From Marinobacter sp. es.048 (GTDB taxonomy: Bacteria; Pseudomonadota; Gammaproteobacteria; Pseudomonadales; Oleiphilaceae), in contig NZ_FYFA01000001.1 in NCBI RefSeq assembly GCF_900188435.1, positions 1,550,001 to 1,614,000 of the forward strand: a stretch of 64,000 nt of DNA. Reading direction: 5' to 3'. The notes beneath the pieces are model-generated. The model was not told where the DNA came from, did no database searches, and was given only the letters and a program-made list of their open reading frames with translations. Position numbers and translations under genes: made by a program. This document shows positions 40,885 to 50,719 of the stretch, in pieces. Position 1 is the stretch's first letter. Every line of letters begins with the position of its first letter.

Positions 40885-43800
40885 ATGAGACCGCAGCAAT
40901 CACAGACGCCCGAGCTTGTCGATAGCCGGCAGGCGATTCGTGATTATTATCTCGCTGACGAGCACAAGGTGATCCACGAGATGATTGCTGGTGCCCAGTT
41001 GTCCCAGGCTGAGCGCGACGCTATCTCTGCTCGCGCGGCCGAACTGGTGCGCAGCGTTCGCAAGAATGCCAAGTCCACCATCATGGAAAAATTCCTGGCT
41101 GAGTATGGTCTGACCACCAAAGAAGGTGTCGCCCTGATGTGTCTGGCGGAGGCGCTGTTGCGGGTGCCTGACAATACGACCATCCATGAACTGATCGAAG
41201 ACAAGATCACCTCCGGTGCCTGGGCTACCCACGTGGGCAAGGCGTCGTCTGGCCTGATCAACACGGCCACGGTCGCCCTGCTGATGACCAGCAACCTGCT
41301 GAAGGACTCCGAGCGCAATACCGTGGGCGAAACCCTGCGCAAGCTGCTCAAGCGCTTTGGCGAGCCTGTCATCCGCACTGTTGCCGGCCAGGCCATGAAA
41401 GAAATGGGTCGCCAGTTTGTTCTGGGCCGCGATATCGACGAAGCCCAGGATGAAGCCGAAGACTACATGGCGAAGGGTTATACCTATTCTTACGACATGC
41501 TGGGCGAAGCCGCCCGCACCGATGATGATGCCAAGCGTTATTACGACTCCTATTCCAATGCCATCGACAGCATTGCCAAGGCGAGCAAGGGCGATGTGCG
41601 CAAGAACCCGGGCATTTCGGTCAAGCTCTCGGCCCTGCTGGCCCGTTACGAGTACGGCAACAAAGAGCGTGTGATGAACGAGCTGCTGCCCCGGGCCCGC
41701 GAACTGGTGAAAAAGGCCGCGGCTGCGAACATGGGCTTCAACATCGACGCCGAGGAGCAGGATCGTCTGGATCTTTCTCTGGATGTGATTGAAGCACTGG
41801 TTTCAGATCCCGAGCTTGCCAACTGGGATGGCTTTGGCGTTGTGGTCCAGGCCTACGGCAAGCGTTCATCGTTCGTTATTGACTGGCTCTACGGCCTGGC
41901 TGAAAAATACGATCGCAAGTTCATGGTGCGGCTGGTGAAAGGCGCCTACTGGGATGCCGAAATCAAGCGTGCCCAGGTCATGGGTCTGGACGGCTTCCCG
42001 GTGTTCACCCGCAAGGCCTGCAGTGACGTGTCGTTTCTGTCCTGCGCCACCAAGCTGTTGAACATGACGAACCGGATTTACCCGCAATTTGCCACCCATA
42101 ACGCCCACTCGGTTTCTTCCATTCTGGAAATGGCGAAGACCAAAGGCGTGGACAACTACGAGTTCCAGCGCCTGCACGGCATGGGTGAGTCCCTGCACAA
42201 CGAGGTTTTGAAAGTGAGTGGCGTGCCCTGCCGGATTTATGCGCCTGTCGGTCCACACAAGGATCTGCTGGCGTACCTGGTGCGTCGACTGCTCGAGAAC
42301 GGTGCCAACAGTTCCTTCGTGAACCAGATCGTGGACACCAGCATCACCCCCGAGGAGATTGCCAAGGATCCGATTGTCAGTGTTGAGCAAATGGGTAAAG
42401 ACATTTCCAGCAAGGCAATCGTTCATCCGTTCAAACTGTTTGGCGATCAGCGTCGCAACTCCAAAGGCTGGGATATTACCGACCCGGTAACCGTCAATGA
42501 AATCGAAAAGGGTCGCGGCGCCTATAAGGATTATCGCTGGAAAGGCGGTCCTGTGATTGCCGGTGAGGTTGCCGGCACCGAAGTGCAAGTGGTGCGTAAC
42601 CCGGCCGATCCGGACGATCTGGTTGGCCACGTAACCCAGGCCTCCGATGCCGATATGGACACTGCCATTACCGCGGCAGCGGCTGCGTTCAATAGCTGGT
42701 CTGAGAAATCCGCTGAAGAGCGCGCAGCGTGCGTTCGTAAGGTCGGCGACCTGTACGAGGAGAACTACGAAGAGCTGTTCGCCCTTACCACCCGTGAAGC
42801 GGGTAAATCCCTGCTGGATGCGGTGGCGGAGATCCGTGAGGCGGTCGATTTCTCCCAGTATTACGCCAACGAGGCCATTCGTTATAAAGACAGTGGCGAT
42901 GCCCGCGGCGTGATGTGTTGTATTTCGCCCTGGAACTTCCCGCTGGCGATTTTTACCGGGCAGATTCTGGCGAATCTGGCTGCAGGCAACACCGTGGTGG
43001 CCAAACCGGCCGAGCAGACATCTCTGCTCGCAATCCGCGCTGTGGAACTGATGCATCAGGCTGGTATCCCGAAGGATGTCATCCAGTTGGTGCCGGGTAC
43101 CGGCGCCACCGTGGGTGCGGCTCTGACCTCTGATTCGCGGGTTAGTGGCGTGTGCTTCACCGGCTCTACCGCGACTGCCCAGCGCATCAACAAGGTGATG
43201 ACCGAGAATATGGCGCCGGACGCGCCGCTGGTGGCAGAGACCGGCGGCCTGAATGCGATGATCGTGGATTCCACGGCATTGCCGGAGCAGGTTGTCCGTG
43301 ACGTGTTGGCTTCTTCGTTCCAGAGCGCCGGTCAGCGGTGTTCAGCCCTGCGCATGCTCTATGTGCAGAGAGACATTGCCGATGGCCTTCTGGAAATGCT
43401 CTACGGTGCAATGGAAGAACTCGGCATCGGTGATCCCTGGTTGCTGTCCACGGACGTGGGCCCGGTGATTGACGAGAATGCCCGCAAGAAGATCGTGGAC
43501 CACTGCGAGAAGTTCGAGCGCAACGGTAAGCTGCTGAAGAAAATGGAGGTTCCCGAGAAAGGGTTGTTTGTTTCTCCGGCGGTTCTCAGCGTCAGCGGTA
43601 TTGAAGAGCTTGAAGAGGAGATCTTCGGGCCGGTACTGCATGTGGCAACGTTTGAGGCGAAGAACATCGATAAGGTGGTGGACGATATTAATGCCAAGGG
43701 CTACGGTCTGACGTTTGGTATCCATAGCCGTGTTGATCGCCGGGTTGAGCGCATTGCCAGCCGGATCAAGGTCGGCAACACTTATGTAAACCGTAACCAG

Positions 43801-44514
43801 ATCGGCGCAATCGTGGGCTCCCAGCCCTTTGGTGGCGAGGGCCTCTCCGGCACCGGCCCCAAGGCTGGCGGTCCTCAGTATGTTCGTCGATTCCTGAAAG
43901 GTGACACGGTCGAGCGTGAGGCGGATTCCAGTGTCAGGACAGTGGATGCGAAGCAGCTGCAGAAGCTGATTGGCCAGCTGGACAAACTGAAGGCGCCCAA
44001 GCCTGAAGCCCGTATGGAGGCCATCAAGCCCATCTTCGATGATGTTCCAGCGCCGCTGGATGCCCACGCGGAAGAGCTGCCCGGGCCAACGGGTGAGACC
44101 AACCGCCTGTCCAACCACGCTCGTGGTGTGGTGCTGTGTCTGGGGCCGGATAAGCAAACCGCCCTGGAGCAGGCCGGTACCGCATTGTCACAGGGCAACA
44201 AGGTAGTGGTGATTGCGCCAGGTGTTCAGGACACCGTGGACCAGGCCGTGAAGGCAGGACTGCCGATTACCGGAGTGGAGGGTCTGCTGGAGCCAGAAGC
44301 ACTGGCTACGGTGGATGGTTTCGAAGCAGTGGTTAGCTGTGGCGTTCAGTCGCTGCTCAAGGAATACCGTGAGGCGCTGGCCAGGCGTGATGGCGCCTTG
44401 CTGCCGCTGATTACAGAGCACACCCTGGATCAGCGTTTTGTGATCGAACGTCACCTGTGCGTCGACACAACCGCAGCGGGCGGTAACGCCAGCCTGATTG
44501 CCGCCTCCGAATAA
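40885..44514 (+). CDS. putA: Bifunctional proline dehydrogenase / P5C dehydrogenase PutA
   Basis: A 1209-residue PutA. The FAD proline-dehydrogenase barrel (~130-480) contains FMVRLVKGAYWDAEIKRAQ. The NAD-dependent aldehyde-dehydrogenase domain (~560-1000) has the catalytic Cys in SAGQRCSALRM (~818) and WNFPLAIFTGQI. About 200 further C-terminal residues match long (type B) PutA proteins. There is no N-terminal ribbon-helix-helix domain, so it does not autoregulate as E. coli PutA does; the Lrp protein nearby is the candidate regulator. It oxidises proline to glutamate at the inner membrane. It follows the glutamate dehydrogenase gene. Confidence 0.96.
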   Translation: MRPQQSQTPELVDSRQAIRDYYLADEHKVIHEMIAGAQLSQAERDAISARAAELVRSVRKNAKSTIMEKFLAEYGLTTKEGVALMCLAEALLRVPDNTTIHELIEDKITSGAWATHVGKASSGLINTATVALLMTSNLLKDSERNTVGETLRKLLKRFGEPVIRTVAGQAMKEMGRQFVLGRDIDEAQDEAEDYMAKGYTYSYDMLGEAARTDDDAKRYYDSYSNAIDSIAKASKGDVRKNPGISVKLSALLARYEYGNKERVMNELLPRARELVKKAAAANMGFNIDAEEQDRLDLSLDVIEALVSDPELANWDGFGVVVQAYGKRSSFVIDWLYGLAEKYDRKFMVRLVKGAYWDAEIKRAQVMGLDGFPVFTRKACSDVSFLSCATKLLNMTNRIYPQFATHNAHSVSSILEMAKTKGVDNYEFQRLHGMGESLHNEVLKVSGVPCRIYAPVGPHKDLLAYLVRRLLENGANSSFVNQIVDTSITPEEIAKDPIVSVEQMGKDISSKAIVHPFKLFGDQRRNSKGWDITDPVTVNEIEKGRGAYKDYRWKGGPVIAGEVAGTEVQVVRNPADPDDLVGHVTQASDADMDTAITAAAAAFNSWSEKSAEERAACVRKVGDLYEENYEELFALTTREAGKSLLDAVAEIREAVDFSQYYANEAIRYKDSGDARGVMCCISPWNFPLAIFTGQILANLAAGNTVVAKPAEQTSLLAIRAVELMHQAGIPKDVIQLVPGTGATVGAALTSDSRVSGVCFTGSTATAQRINKVMTENMAPDAPLVAETGGLNAMIVDSTALPEQVVRDVLASSFQSAGQRCSALRMLYVQRDIADGLLEMLYGAMEELGIGDPWLLSTDVGPVIDENARKKIVDHCEKFERNGKLLKKMEVPEKGLFVSPAVLSVSGIEELEEEIFGPVLHVATFEAKNIDKVVDDINAKGYGLTFGIHSRVDRRVERIASRIKVGNTYVNRNQIGAIVGSQPFGGEGLSGTGPKAGGPQYVRRFLKGDTVEREADSSVRTVDAKQLQKLIGQLDKLKAPKPEARMEAIKPIFDDVPAPLDAHAEELPGPTGETNRLSNHARGVVLCLGPDKQTALEQAGTALSQGNKVVVIAPGVQDTVDQAVKAGLPITGVEGLLEPEALATVDGFEAVVSCGVQSLLKEYREALARRDGALLPLITEHTLDQRFVIERHLCVDTTAAGGNASLIAASE

Positions 44515-44534
44515 TCGGCGGCAATCGGTTCCAA

Positions 44535-44570
44535 CGCGCCCGGCGTCAGTCAGTCCTGATGTCGGGCGCG
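44535..44570. terminator. Bidirectional terminator between putA and pxpC
   Basis: A 14-bp GC-rich stem with two G-T wobbles (44535-44548 with 44557-44570) closes on an 8-base loop and is followed on the plus strand by CCTGTTTTC. It spans the stop codon of the minus-strand pxpC gene. Confidence 0.65.
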
Positions 44571-45490
44571 CCTGTTTTCAGCCGTTGGTTAAACAGCATT
44601 CGGCGGCCTTCGGCCTCTGCAACGTCCGAGAGGAAGAAGCTGACCGATGATCCCGGTCCCCTCTGGGCCAGAAGACCTGCATCAAGGGCGCTCAGACAGC
44701 CGATTTTCGGGTAGCCGCCGATGGTTTGCCGGTCTTTCATCAGGACAATTGGCTGGCCGTCTTTCGGAACCTGAATGGCACCGTAGGCGATCCCCTCCGA
44801 GACAATCCCGTCCAGACCTGAATGGATGGCATCGCCTTTCAGGCGATACCCCATTCGATCGATATTCTGGCTGATTTCATAGTCGCAGGAGAAAAACTTC
44901 ATCCGCTGAACGGCCGGGAAGCTTTCATACTGATAGCCGGGAATTACCCCCAGACGCAGGTGCTGTTGATAATCGGGGATTTCCGGTTCGGGAAGAAACG
45001 CCTCAAGAAATGAGGCGTTTCTCTCGAACTCCAGCTTATCGCCTTTGGCCAGTTTCGCTCCCTTGCCATCGAGGCCCCCCAAGCCCTCGCGTGCCACGGT
45101 AGCGCAACTGCCCAGCTTCATGGCTGGCTTGAATCCGCCACTGACAGCCAGGTAGGCCCGCAAACCGCTCACCGGCGCGTTGAACTCCAGACGGTCACCC
45201 TTGCTGATGTGATGGGTGCGCCATGGTTCAATGGTCTTATCGTTGATTTGGGCGCCGAGATCGCCACCGGTAATGGCTATGCAGGCATCATGGTGCGCCT
45301 TGAGGCTGAACCTGCCAAAGGTGATTTCGATCTGGGGGGCATTGAGGTCATTGCCCAACAGGCGGTTCGCCCAGAAAAATGCAAACTCGTCCATGGGGCC
45401 ACCGGTTGTCACGCCCATGTGCTGGTAGCCATGTCTGCCGGAATCCTGGATAAGGGCCAGCATTCCCGGGTCGAGAACTTCAAAGCTCAT
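44546..45490 (-). CDS. pxpC: 5-oxoprolinase subunit C (biotin-dependent carboxyltransferase-like, KipA family)
   Basis: A 314-residue KipA/AHS2-domain protein. LDPGMLALIQDSGRHGYQHM and GVTTGGPMDEFAFFWANRLL form the recognisable N-terminal core, and VLMKDRQTIGGYPKIGCL lies near the C-terminus. With PxpA and PxpB it forms the ATP-dependent 5-oxoprolinase that opens 5-oxoproline to glutamate. I chose the ATG at 45490, preceded by GGGAGG and overlapping the pxpB stop; the longer frame to 45553 runs through pxpB. Confidence 0.92.
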   Translation of the reverse strand: MSFEVLDPGMLALIQDSGRHGYQHMGVTTGGPMDEFAFFWANRLLGNDLNAPQIEITFGRFSLKAHHDACIAITGGDLGAQINDKTIEPWRTHHISKGDRLEFNAPVSGLRAYLAVSGGFKPAMKLGSCATVAREGLGGLDGKGAKLAKGDKLEFERNASFLEAFLPEPEIPDYQQHLRLGVIPGYQYESFPAVQRMKFFSCDYEISQNIDRMGYRLKGDAIHSGLDGIVSEGIAYGAIQVPKDGQPIVLMKDRQTIGGYPKIGCLSALDAGLLAQRGPGSSVSFFLSDVAEAEGRRMLFNQRLKTGAPDIRTD

Positions 45491-46172
45491 CGAGGTTGCC
45501 TCCCAGCTCAAGAAATTCGTCCCGACAGATGGCGCGGAAACGCACCTGGTCACCCACCTGTACTAGCGCCAAGGAGTCGCTGTCCCAATCGACCATCTTT
45601 TGCGGCGTGCGGCCAATAATCTGCCAGCCACCGGGCGTGCAGCTTGGGTATATCGCGGTTTGAGTGCCTGCTATGCCGACGGAGCCGGTAGGTACTTTCA
45701 GTCTCGGGGTCGATTTCCGGGGAATGGCAATCCGTTCGTCGGTGCTTCCCAGATAGGCGAAGCCGGGCGCGAAGCCGATAGCGTAGACCTGATAAAGCTT
45801 TTCACTGTGGATGCGGACAACATCGTCTCGAGACAGCCCTGCATGCTCGCAGACATCCTCCAGATCCAGACCCACTTCAGGACCATAGTAGACGGGCAGC
45901 TCGACAATGCGGGTGGAGTCGTCCCCGTTGGAGCTATCGTCACCAGAGTCTATCGCTGAGCGCAACCGGCGTGTGATGGCAAAACGGTCAGCCTGCTCCA
46001 GATCCCAGGTCACCAGGATTGACGTGTAAGACGGCACCAGGTCGATGATGAGGTCTGGCATGTCACGGCGCAGCCGATCGGTGGCCCGCTTGACCAGGCC
46101 GGCAGACTCCGCGCCTATCTGGTCGCCAAAATACACCATGCAGGTGTTTTCGTTGACCGACTCGATCCTCAT
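45480..46172 (-). CDS. pxpB: 5-oxoprolinase subunit B (KipI family)
   Basis: A 230-residue AHS1/KipI protein. YGPEVGLDLEDVCEHAGLS, ...IHSEKLYQVYAIGFAPGFAYLG and GSVGIAGTQTAIYPSCTPGG are characteristic. In Bacillus KipI was first described as a kinase inhibitor, but PxpB is now recognised as a component of 5-oxoprolinase. It overlaps pxpA by four bases and pxpC by eleven, consistent with a stoichiometric complex. Confidence 0.92.
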   Translation of the reverse strand: MRIESVNENTCMVYFGDQIGAESAGLVKRATDRLRRDMPDLIIDLVPSYTSILVTWDLEQADRFAITRRLRSAIDSGDDSSNGDDSTRIVELPVYYGPEVGLDLEDVCEHAGLSRDDVVRIHSEKLYQVYAIGFAPGFAYLGSTDERIAIPRKSTPRLKVPTGSVGIAGTQTAIYPSCTPGGWQIIGRTPQKMVDWDSDSLALVQVGDQVRFRAICRDEFLELGGNLDEL

Positions 46173-46903
46173 ATAGCTTCCACAACCTGTCGCATGTGCC
46201 GCGCCGCATCGACGGCATGGTAGCTGTCGCCGTGAATGCAGATGGTATCGGCTTTGATCGGAATGCGTTTGCCCGAAATGGAGGTGACAGTGCCGTCCCG
46301 GATAATCTGGGTGACCTGTTCTTCAATGGCTTCGGTGGTTTCGTGGACGGCACCGCGTACCGACCGTTTCACCAGTTTACCCTCGTCGCTGTAGGCGCGA
46401 TCGGAAAAGGCCTCGAACCAGACCTCGATACCGTACTCATCTGCACGGTCCTTGACCTGTTGCCATTCGGGGGTTGCCATAACCACCAGCGGGCATTGCG
46501 GCGCATAGGAGCGCACTGCAGACATAACGACGGATAGCGTGGTGTTTTCCACCATCATCCGGTTATAGAGAGCCCCGTGGGGCTTCACGTAGGAAATGGA
46601 TGTGCCGTGCACCTGGCAGATCCCGTTCAGCGCGGCCATCTGATAGACCAGGATGGCCTTGAGCTCGTCCGGCCGGCAGTCCATGTCGCGGCGGCCGAAA
46701 CCGAGCAGGTCCGGGTAGCCGGGGTGGGCGCCAATGGTGACGTTCTGGGCCAGTGCCAGTTTGACGGTGTGGTCCATGGTCAGGGGGTCGGATGCATGAA
46801 AACCGCAGGCAATACTGGCCATATCTATGTAAGGCATGACTTCGGAGTCCATGCCTTTGGTCCAGGTGCCGAAGCTCTCACCCATATCGCAGTTCAGTTT
46901 CAT
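46169..46903 (-). CDS. pxpA: 5-oxoprolinase subunit A (LamB/YcsF family)
   Basis: A 244-residue LamB/YcsF protein. It begins LNCDMGESFGTW, followed by DMASIACGFHASDPLTM, VTIGAHPGYPDLLGFGRRDM and YVKPHGALYN, the standard motifs of the family. It provides a catalytic part of the three-subunit 5-oxoprolinase. It starts 32 bases after the TRAP large permease gene, in the same direction, so it belongs to the same transcript. Confidence 0.93.
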   Translation of the reverse strand: MKLNCDMGESFGTWTKGMDSEVMPYIDMASIACGFHASDPLTMDHTVKLALAQNVTIGAHPGYPDLLGFGRRDMDCRPDELKAILVYQMAALNGICQVHGTSISYVKPHGALYNRMMVENTTLSVVMSAVRSYAPQCPLVVMATPEWQQVKDRADEYGIEVWFEAFSDRAYSDEGKLVKRSVRGAVHETTEAIEEQVTQIIRDGTVTSISGKRIPIKADTICIHGDSYHAVDAARHMRQVVEAI

Positions 46904-46934
46904 TGTGTACCTCCGAAAAACGTTGTTGCCTGCG

Positions 46935-48242
46935 TCATCCCCGGCTCATGGTCTGCGGCAGGTAAGTGACAATCTCCGGGAACCAGCCGATCAGGAAAAG
47001 TGCTGCCATGATCAGAAGGAAGAACGGGAGTGCCGCCCGGGCCACATAGAGTATGTCCTTGCCTGTCAGAGCCTGGATGACGAACAGGTTGAAGCCTACC
47101 GGGGGCGTAATCTGTGCCATCTCTACCACCAGTACAATAAAGATCCCGAACCACAGCAAGTCGATGCCAGCCTGTTGAACCATCGGCATGACAACCGCAA
47201 CGGTCAGAACCACGACTGAAATCCCGTCGAGGAAGCAGCCCAGGAGCACGAACAGTACGGTCAGGCCAATCAGAAGTTCGAACGGCGACAGGGACATGCT
47301 GCCGATCCAGGCGGCCAGCTCCCTTGGAATGCCGAGGAAGCCCATGGCCAGTGTCAGGAAGTGGGCACCCACCAGGATAAGACCGATCATGCATGAGCTT
47401 TTCACCGCGCCCAGAAGGCTGTCCTTGAAACTCTGGATGCTTAGTGAACCGGTTGCGGCCGCAATTATAAGGGCGCCGAACACTCCCAGAGCAGCGGCCT
47501 CGGTTGGTGTTGCGAAACCGGTATAGATAGATCCCAGCACAAAAATAATAAGGCCAACGATCGGGAGCAGCATCTTCAGCGCCTTGATCTTGACCGAGAA
47601 CGCCAGGTTTTCCTTCTTGGTGGTCGGGAGCTGATCCTTGTTGAGCTTGGCCCAGATCATGGTGTAACCCATAAACATGGCGACCAGCATCAGCCCGGGC
47701 AGGGCCCCGGCGATAAACAGGCGGCCGATGGAAACCTCTGCCGCCACGCCATATACAATCAGAATAATGGAGGGAGGAATCAACAGCCCAAGCGTGCCGG
47801 AGCCGGCCAGGGTACCCACCGCCATCTTGTCGCTGTAACCCTGGGCTTTCAGTTCGGGCAGAGTCATTCGGCCTATCGTTGCGGCCGTGGCTGCAGATGA
47901 GCCGGAAACAGCCGCGAAAATCCCGCAGCTCAGAATGTTCACATGGAGGAGCTTGCCGGGCAGTCCGCCCATCCAGGGCGCCAGCCCCTTGAAAAGATCC
48001 TCGGAAAGTCGGGTACGAAACAGAACCTCGCCCATCCAGATGAACATGGGCAGGGCTGTCAGGGACCAACTGGTGCTGGCGCCCCAGCTCGACGTGGCGA
48101 ACAACAGGCCAATCTGATCGTTGCCTGAGAGCAGCAGGCCCAGGACGCCGATGCCAACCAGCGTCAGAGACACCCACACGCCCACCGCGAGCATCAGGAT
48201 CATCGACACTGCCAGTACAATGGAGAGAAACGCGATATCCAT
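46935..48242 (-). CDS. dctM: TRAP transporter large permease (DctM)
   Basis: A 435-residue membrane protein of the DctM family with about twelve segments. Recognisable motifs include VSGSSAATAATIGRMTLPEL, AGSGTLGLLIPPSIILIVYG and TPPVGFNLFVIQALTG. It powers uptake by sodium symport with the small subunit DctQ. Its ATG overlaps the dctQ stop by one base (TAATG). The substrate is inferred from context: 5-oxoproline or a related acid. Confidence 0.93.
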   Translation of the reverse strand: MDIAFLSIVLAVSMILMLAVGVWVSLTLVGIGVLGLLLSGNDQIGLLFATSSWGASTSWSLTALPMFIWMGEVLFRTRLSEDLFKGLAPWMGGLPGKLLHVNILSCGIFAAVSGSSAATAATIGRMTLPELKAQGYSDKMAVGTLAGSGTLGLLIPPSIILIVYGVAAEVSIGRLFIAGALPGLMLVAMFMGYTMIWAKLNKDQLPTTKKENLAFSVKIKALKMLLPIVGLIIFVLGSIYTGFATPTEAAALGVFGALIIAAATGSLSIQSFKDSLLGAVKSSCMIGLILVGAHFLTLAMGFLGIPRELAAWIGSMSLSPFELLIGLTVLFVLLGCFLDGISVVVLTVAVVMPMVQQAGIDLLWFGIFIVLVVEMAQITPPVGFNLFVIQALTGKDILYVARAALPFFLLIMAALFLIGWFPEIVTYLPQTMSRG

Positions 48243-48760
48243 TACACGTCCTCCAGGTTCAGCTCGTCTTCATGCTGCTGATAAGAGGGTGTGCGCTTGC
48301 GGATCATCCCGACCAGGTCGTCGAGGATGGCAATGTTGAGTGCTGTCATCCCGAGTGCAACCGGAACCTGGGGTATCCAGATGGGAACGGGAATATAGCC
48401 GTGTGACACCTCTTCAAAGATGTAGGACTCCCACACCATGTGCCAGCAGTAGAATGTCATGTAGCAGGCGAGTCCGAACCCGAAAATCAGTACTACCAGT
48501 TCCTGAACGAAGCGGGGCCGCCCCGACCACTTCTGGATCACCAGGGTGACCCGGATGTGTCCGCCGTTATGAAAGGTGTAGGCAAGACCAAAGAAGGTGG
48601 AGGCTGCAAGCGCCCAGCCGGACACGTCTTCCGCTGAGGGAATGATAAAGCCGAACAGGCGGCCGACGATCTGCGCCAGGATGACGACCATGATCAGGGC
48701 GATGCAGAAACCAGCGGCGTAGCCGGACGCCAGATAAAACTTTTCTCGAAGAGAATTCAT
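48242..48760 (-). CDS. dctQ: TRAP transporter small permease (DctQ)
   Basis: A 172-residue DctQ protein with four predicted membrane helices. The typical central stretch SGWALAASTFFGLAYTFHNGG followed by HIRVTLVIQKW is present. I chose the ATG at 48760 (MNSLREKF). The frame's extension upstream to 48874 runs into the end of the binding-protein gene and is not credible. It lies between dctP and dctM, as is usual. Confidence 0.9.
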   Translation of the reverse strand: MNSLREKFYLASGYAAGFCIALIMVVILAQIVGRLFGFIIPSAEDVSGWALAASTFFGLAYTFHNGGHIRVTLVIQKWSGRPRFVQELVVLIFGFGLACYMTFYCWHMVWESYIFEEVSHGYIPVPIWIPQVPVALGMTALNIAILDDLVGMIRKRTPSYQQHEDELNLEDV

Positions 48761-48819
48761 AACGGATGCCTCGCGGAATAGCCTCCCGACAACCTGGGAG
48801 GCTTCCGTTGAGTAAACTT

Positions 48820-49785
48820 TTAGCGGTAGTTGGACAGGATGGCGCCGACTTCTTCCGGTGCTTCCTGTTCCCACTCTTTCACCATGATGTCGCCGATCTT
48901 CTGGAGTTCGGCCATCAGTTCATCAGACGGTTCGGAGACCGTGATGCCATTTTCCGCCAGAGTGGCGGTGTCTTCTGCGGCGGTCTTGCGAACGCCTTCC
49001 CAGCCTTTGGCCTCGGCAGCGGCGGCCGCATCCAGAATCACCTGACGCTGTTCATCGCTCAGGCGACGGAAAGCACGCTTGTTGACGACCACAACGTTCT
49101 TGGGAATCCAGGCCTTGATATCGGTGTAGTGGGAAAGGTAATCCCAGGCCTGCCCGTTGGCGCCGGTTGACGGCGAGGTGATCATGGCGTCGATAATGCC
49201 GGTGCTGAACGCCTGCGGGATTTCGGGCACCTGAACGGTTGTCGGGGTGGTGTTCATCAGGTCAGCGAGGCGCGAAGTAGAAGGGCTGTAAGCCCGCATC
49301 TTCAAGCCTTCCAGGTCTTCCAGGGTGTTAACCGGGGCTTTGGTGTACAGACTCTGGGCGGGCCAGGGCACGGTGTACAGCAGGGTCATGCCTTCCTTAT
49401 CGAGTTGCTTTTCGATCTGCGGCTTGGCGGCTTCCCAGAGCCTTTTGGCATCTTCGAAGCTGGTTGCCAGGAACGGAATGTTGTCGTGTTTGAATACCGG
49501 ATGGGTGTTACCCATGATGCCGATGAAGATTTCACCCAGCTGCACCTGGCCGGTTCTTACCGCCCGGGGAATTTCCGGGTGCTTGACCAGGGAGGCACCG
49601 GAATGAACGGTGATGGTGAGGTCACCGTCGGTGCCGTTTTTGATGTCCTCGGCAAAACCGTAGGCGATCTGGGTAGGCAGGTTGGCGTCGCCGTAGGGCG
49701 TTGGCATGTGCCATTGATCGGCCTGAACGGATGAGGTCAGCAGCGCCCCGGTAACCAGGGTGGCTGTGGCGAGTTTTTTGAACAT
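48820..49785 (-). CDS. dctP: TRAP transporter substrate-binding protein (DctP)
   Basis: A 321-residue periplasmic binding protein with a signal peptide (LATATLVTGALLTSSVQA, cut before DQWHMPTPYG). The DctP-fold features are the LRKMRAYSPS-like motif at GLKMRAYSPSTSRLADLM, whose Arg normally binds a substrate carboxylate, and VPEIPQAFSTGIIDAMI. It would bind the carboxylate substrate for the DctQM permease. Genomic linkage to pxpABC points to 5-oxoproline. Confidence 0.9.
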   Translation of the reverse strand: MFKKLATATLVTGALLTSSVQADQWHMPTPYGDANLPTQIAYGFAEDIKNGTDGDLTITVHSGASLVKHPEIPRAVRTGQVQLGEIFIGIMGNTHPVFKHDNIPFLATSFEDAKRLWEAAKPQIEKQLDKEGMTLLYTVPWPAQSLYTKAPVNTLEDLEGLKMRAYSPSTSRLADLMNTTPTTVQVPEIPQAFSTGIIDAMITSPSTGANGQAWDYLSHYTDIKAWIPKNVVVVNKRAFRRLSDEQRQVILDAAAAAEAKGWEGVRKTAAEDTATLAENGITVSEPSDELMAELQKIGDIMVKEWEQEAPEEVGAILSNYR

Positions 49786-49835
49786 AACGAATCTCCCGTG
49801 TTTCTGTTTTTTATCGTTTCATTTGAACGGCGGCT

Positions 49836-50651
49836 TCAGAGTACCGCCAGTTCTTCATTCAGCCGCTCGGTAAGCAGCATTTTTCCCGGTACATGGGTTA
49901 TTGCGAAAGGCAGGCGCGCGTTCTCGAGGGCCAGTTGCGGGGTAACTCCGCAGGCCCAGAACAGCGGAAGCTCGCCCGGCCTGATCGTTACCGGATCTCC
50001 AAAGTCAGGCTGGTTGACGTCTTGGATGCCAATGAGCTCCGGATCGCCGATGTGAACCGGTGCTCCGTGGGCCTTAGGCAGGCGGGTCGTAATCTGTATC
50101 GCGCGGATTGCATCCGCACCGTTGAACGGGCGCATGGAGACCACCATGTTGCCACTGAACGGGCCGGCGGGCCGGGTAGCGATATTCGAGCGGAACATCG
50201 AAACGTTCCTTCCCTCGTCCACGTTCCGCACTGAGAGGCCGGCCCTGATCAGGGCATCTTCAAACGAAAATGAACAACCCAGGACAAAGGTCACCAGGTC
50301 GTCCTGCCAGAGGCTTTTGAGGTCAGTCGATGTCTCCGCCCGCTCGCCATTTCGGAATATCTGGTATTCAGGTACATCGGTCCGGATATCCAGATCATGC
50401 CCCAGGTCGGGAAGGGCCGGATCGCCGGGTTGAGACATGCCGATCAGGGGGCAGGCAACCGGGTTATTCTGACAGTATAGGAGAAAATCTCCGGCCCATT
50501 CGGACGGCAGGATGACCACGTTCCCCTGCAGAAGGCTGTTGGCCAGGCCGCTGGTGGGCGCTGTGTGGGCGCCCGAACGAATGCGGGCGCGTAATTCTGA
50601 GGCCTGATCAAGCAGGTTGTTCTTGAAATCGGAATACGCACCGGTGTGCAT
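49836..50651 (-). CDS. Putative hydro-lyase, DUF1445/YcsI family
   Basis: A 271-residue protein of the YcsI/DUF1445 family. The pattern [15 protein letters not shown], then [18 protein letters not shown] and [11 protein letters not shown] is diagnostic. In B. subtilis ycsI is clustered with ycsF-kipI-kipA (the pxp genes), and human D-glutamate cyclase contains a related domain. A role in converting glutamate-family or D-form intermediates to 5-oxoproline is therefore reasonable but unproven. It is the first structural gene after the LysR regulator, 50 bases before dctP. Confidence 0.85.
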   Translation of the reverse strand: MHTGAYSDFKNNLLDQASELRARIRSGAHTAPTSGLANSLLQGNVVILPSEWAGDFLLYCQNNPVACPLIGMSQPGDPALPDLGHDLDIRTDVPEYQIFRNGERAETSTDLKSLWQDDLVTFVLGCSFSFEDALIRAGLSVRNVDEGRNVSMFRSNIATRPAGPFSGNMVVSMRPFNGADAIRAIQITTRLPKAHGAPVHIGDPELIGIQDVNQPDFGDPVTIRPGELPLFWACGVTPQLALENARLPFAITHVPGKMLLTERLNEELAVL

Positions 50652-50719
50652 AACGGTAACCCCTGATTGAAATTGTCTTTTACATCTAAATTTCAGGGTA
50701 TACCGGCTGGTGAAAAAGT

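Noticed and set aside
41866..43056. Long minus-strand open frame opposite putA
   Set aside because: PutA is continuous through this region with all its motifs, and the antisense translation shows no family features.
46900..48177. 425-codon minus-strand frame overlapping dctM in another frame
   Set aside because: dctM in the neighbouring frame has the full DctM motif set, and the alternative product is low-complexity and unrelated to any family.
48761..48874. 38-residue N-terminal extension of DctQ
   Set aside because: It would run into the end of dctP, and the protein from 48760 has a normal DctQ start before its first membrane helix.
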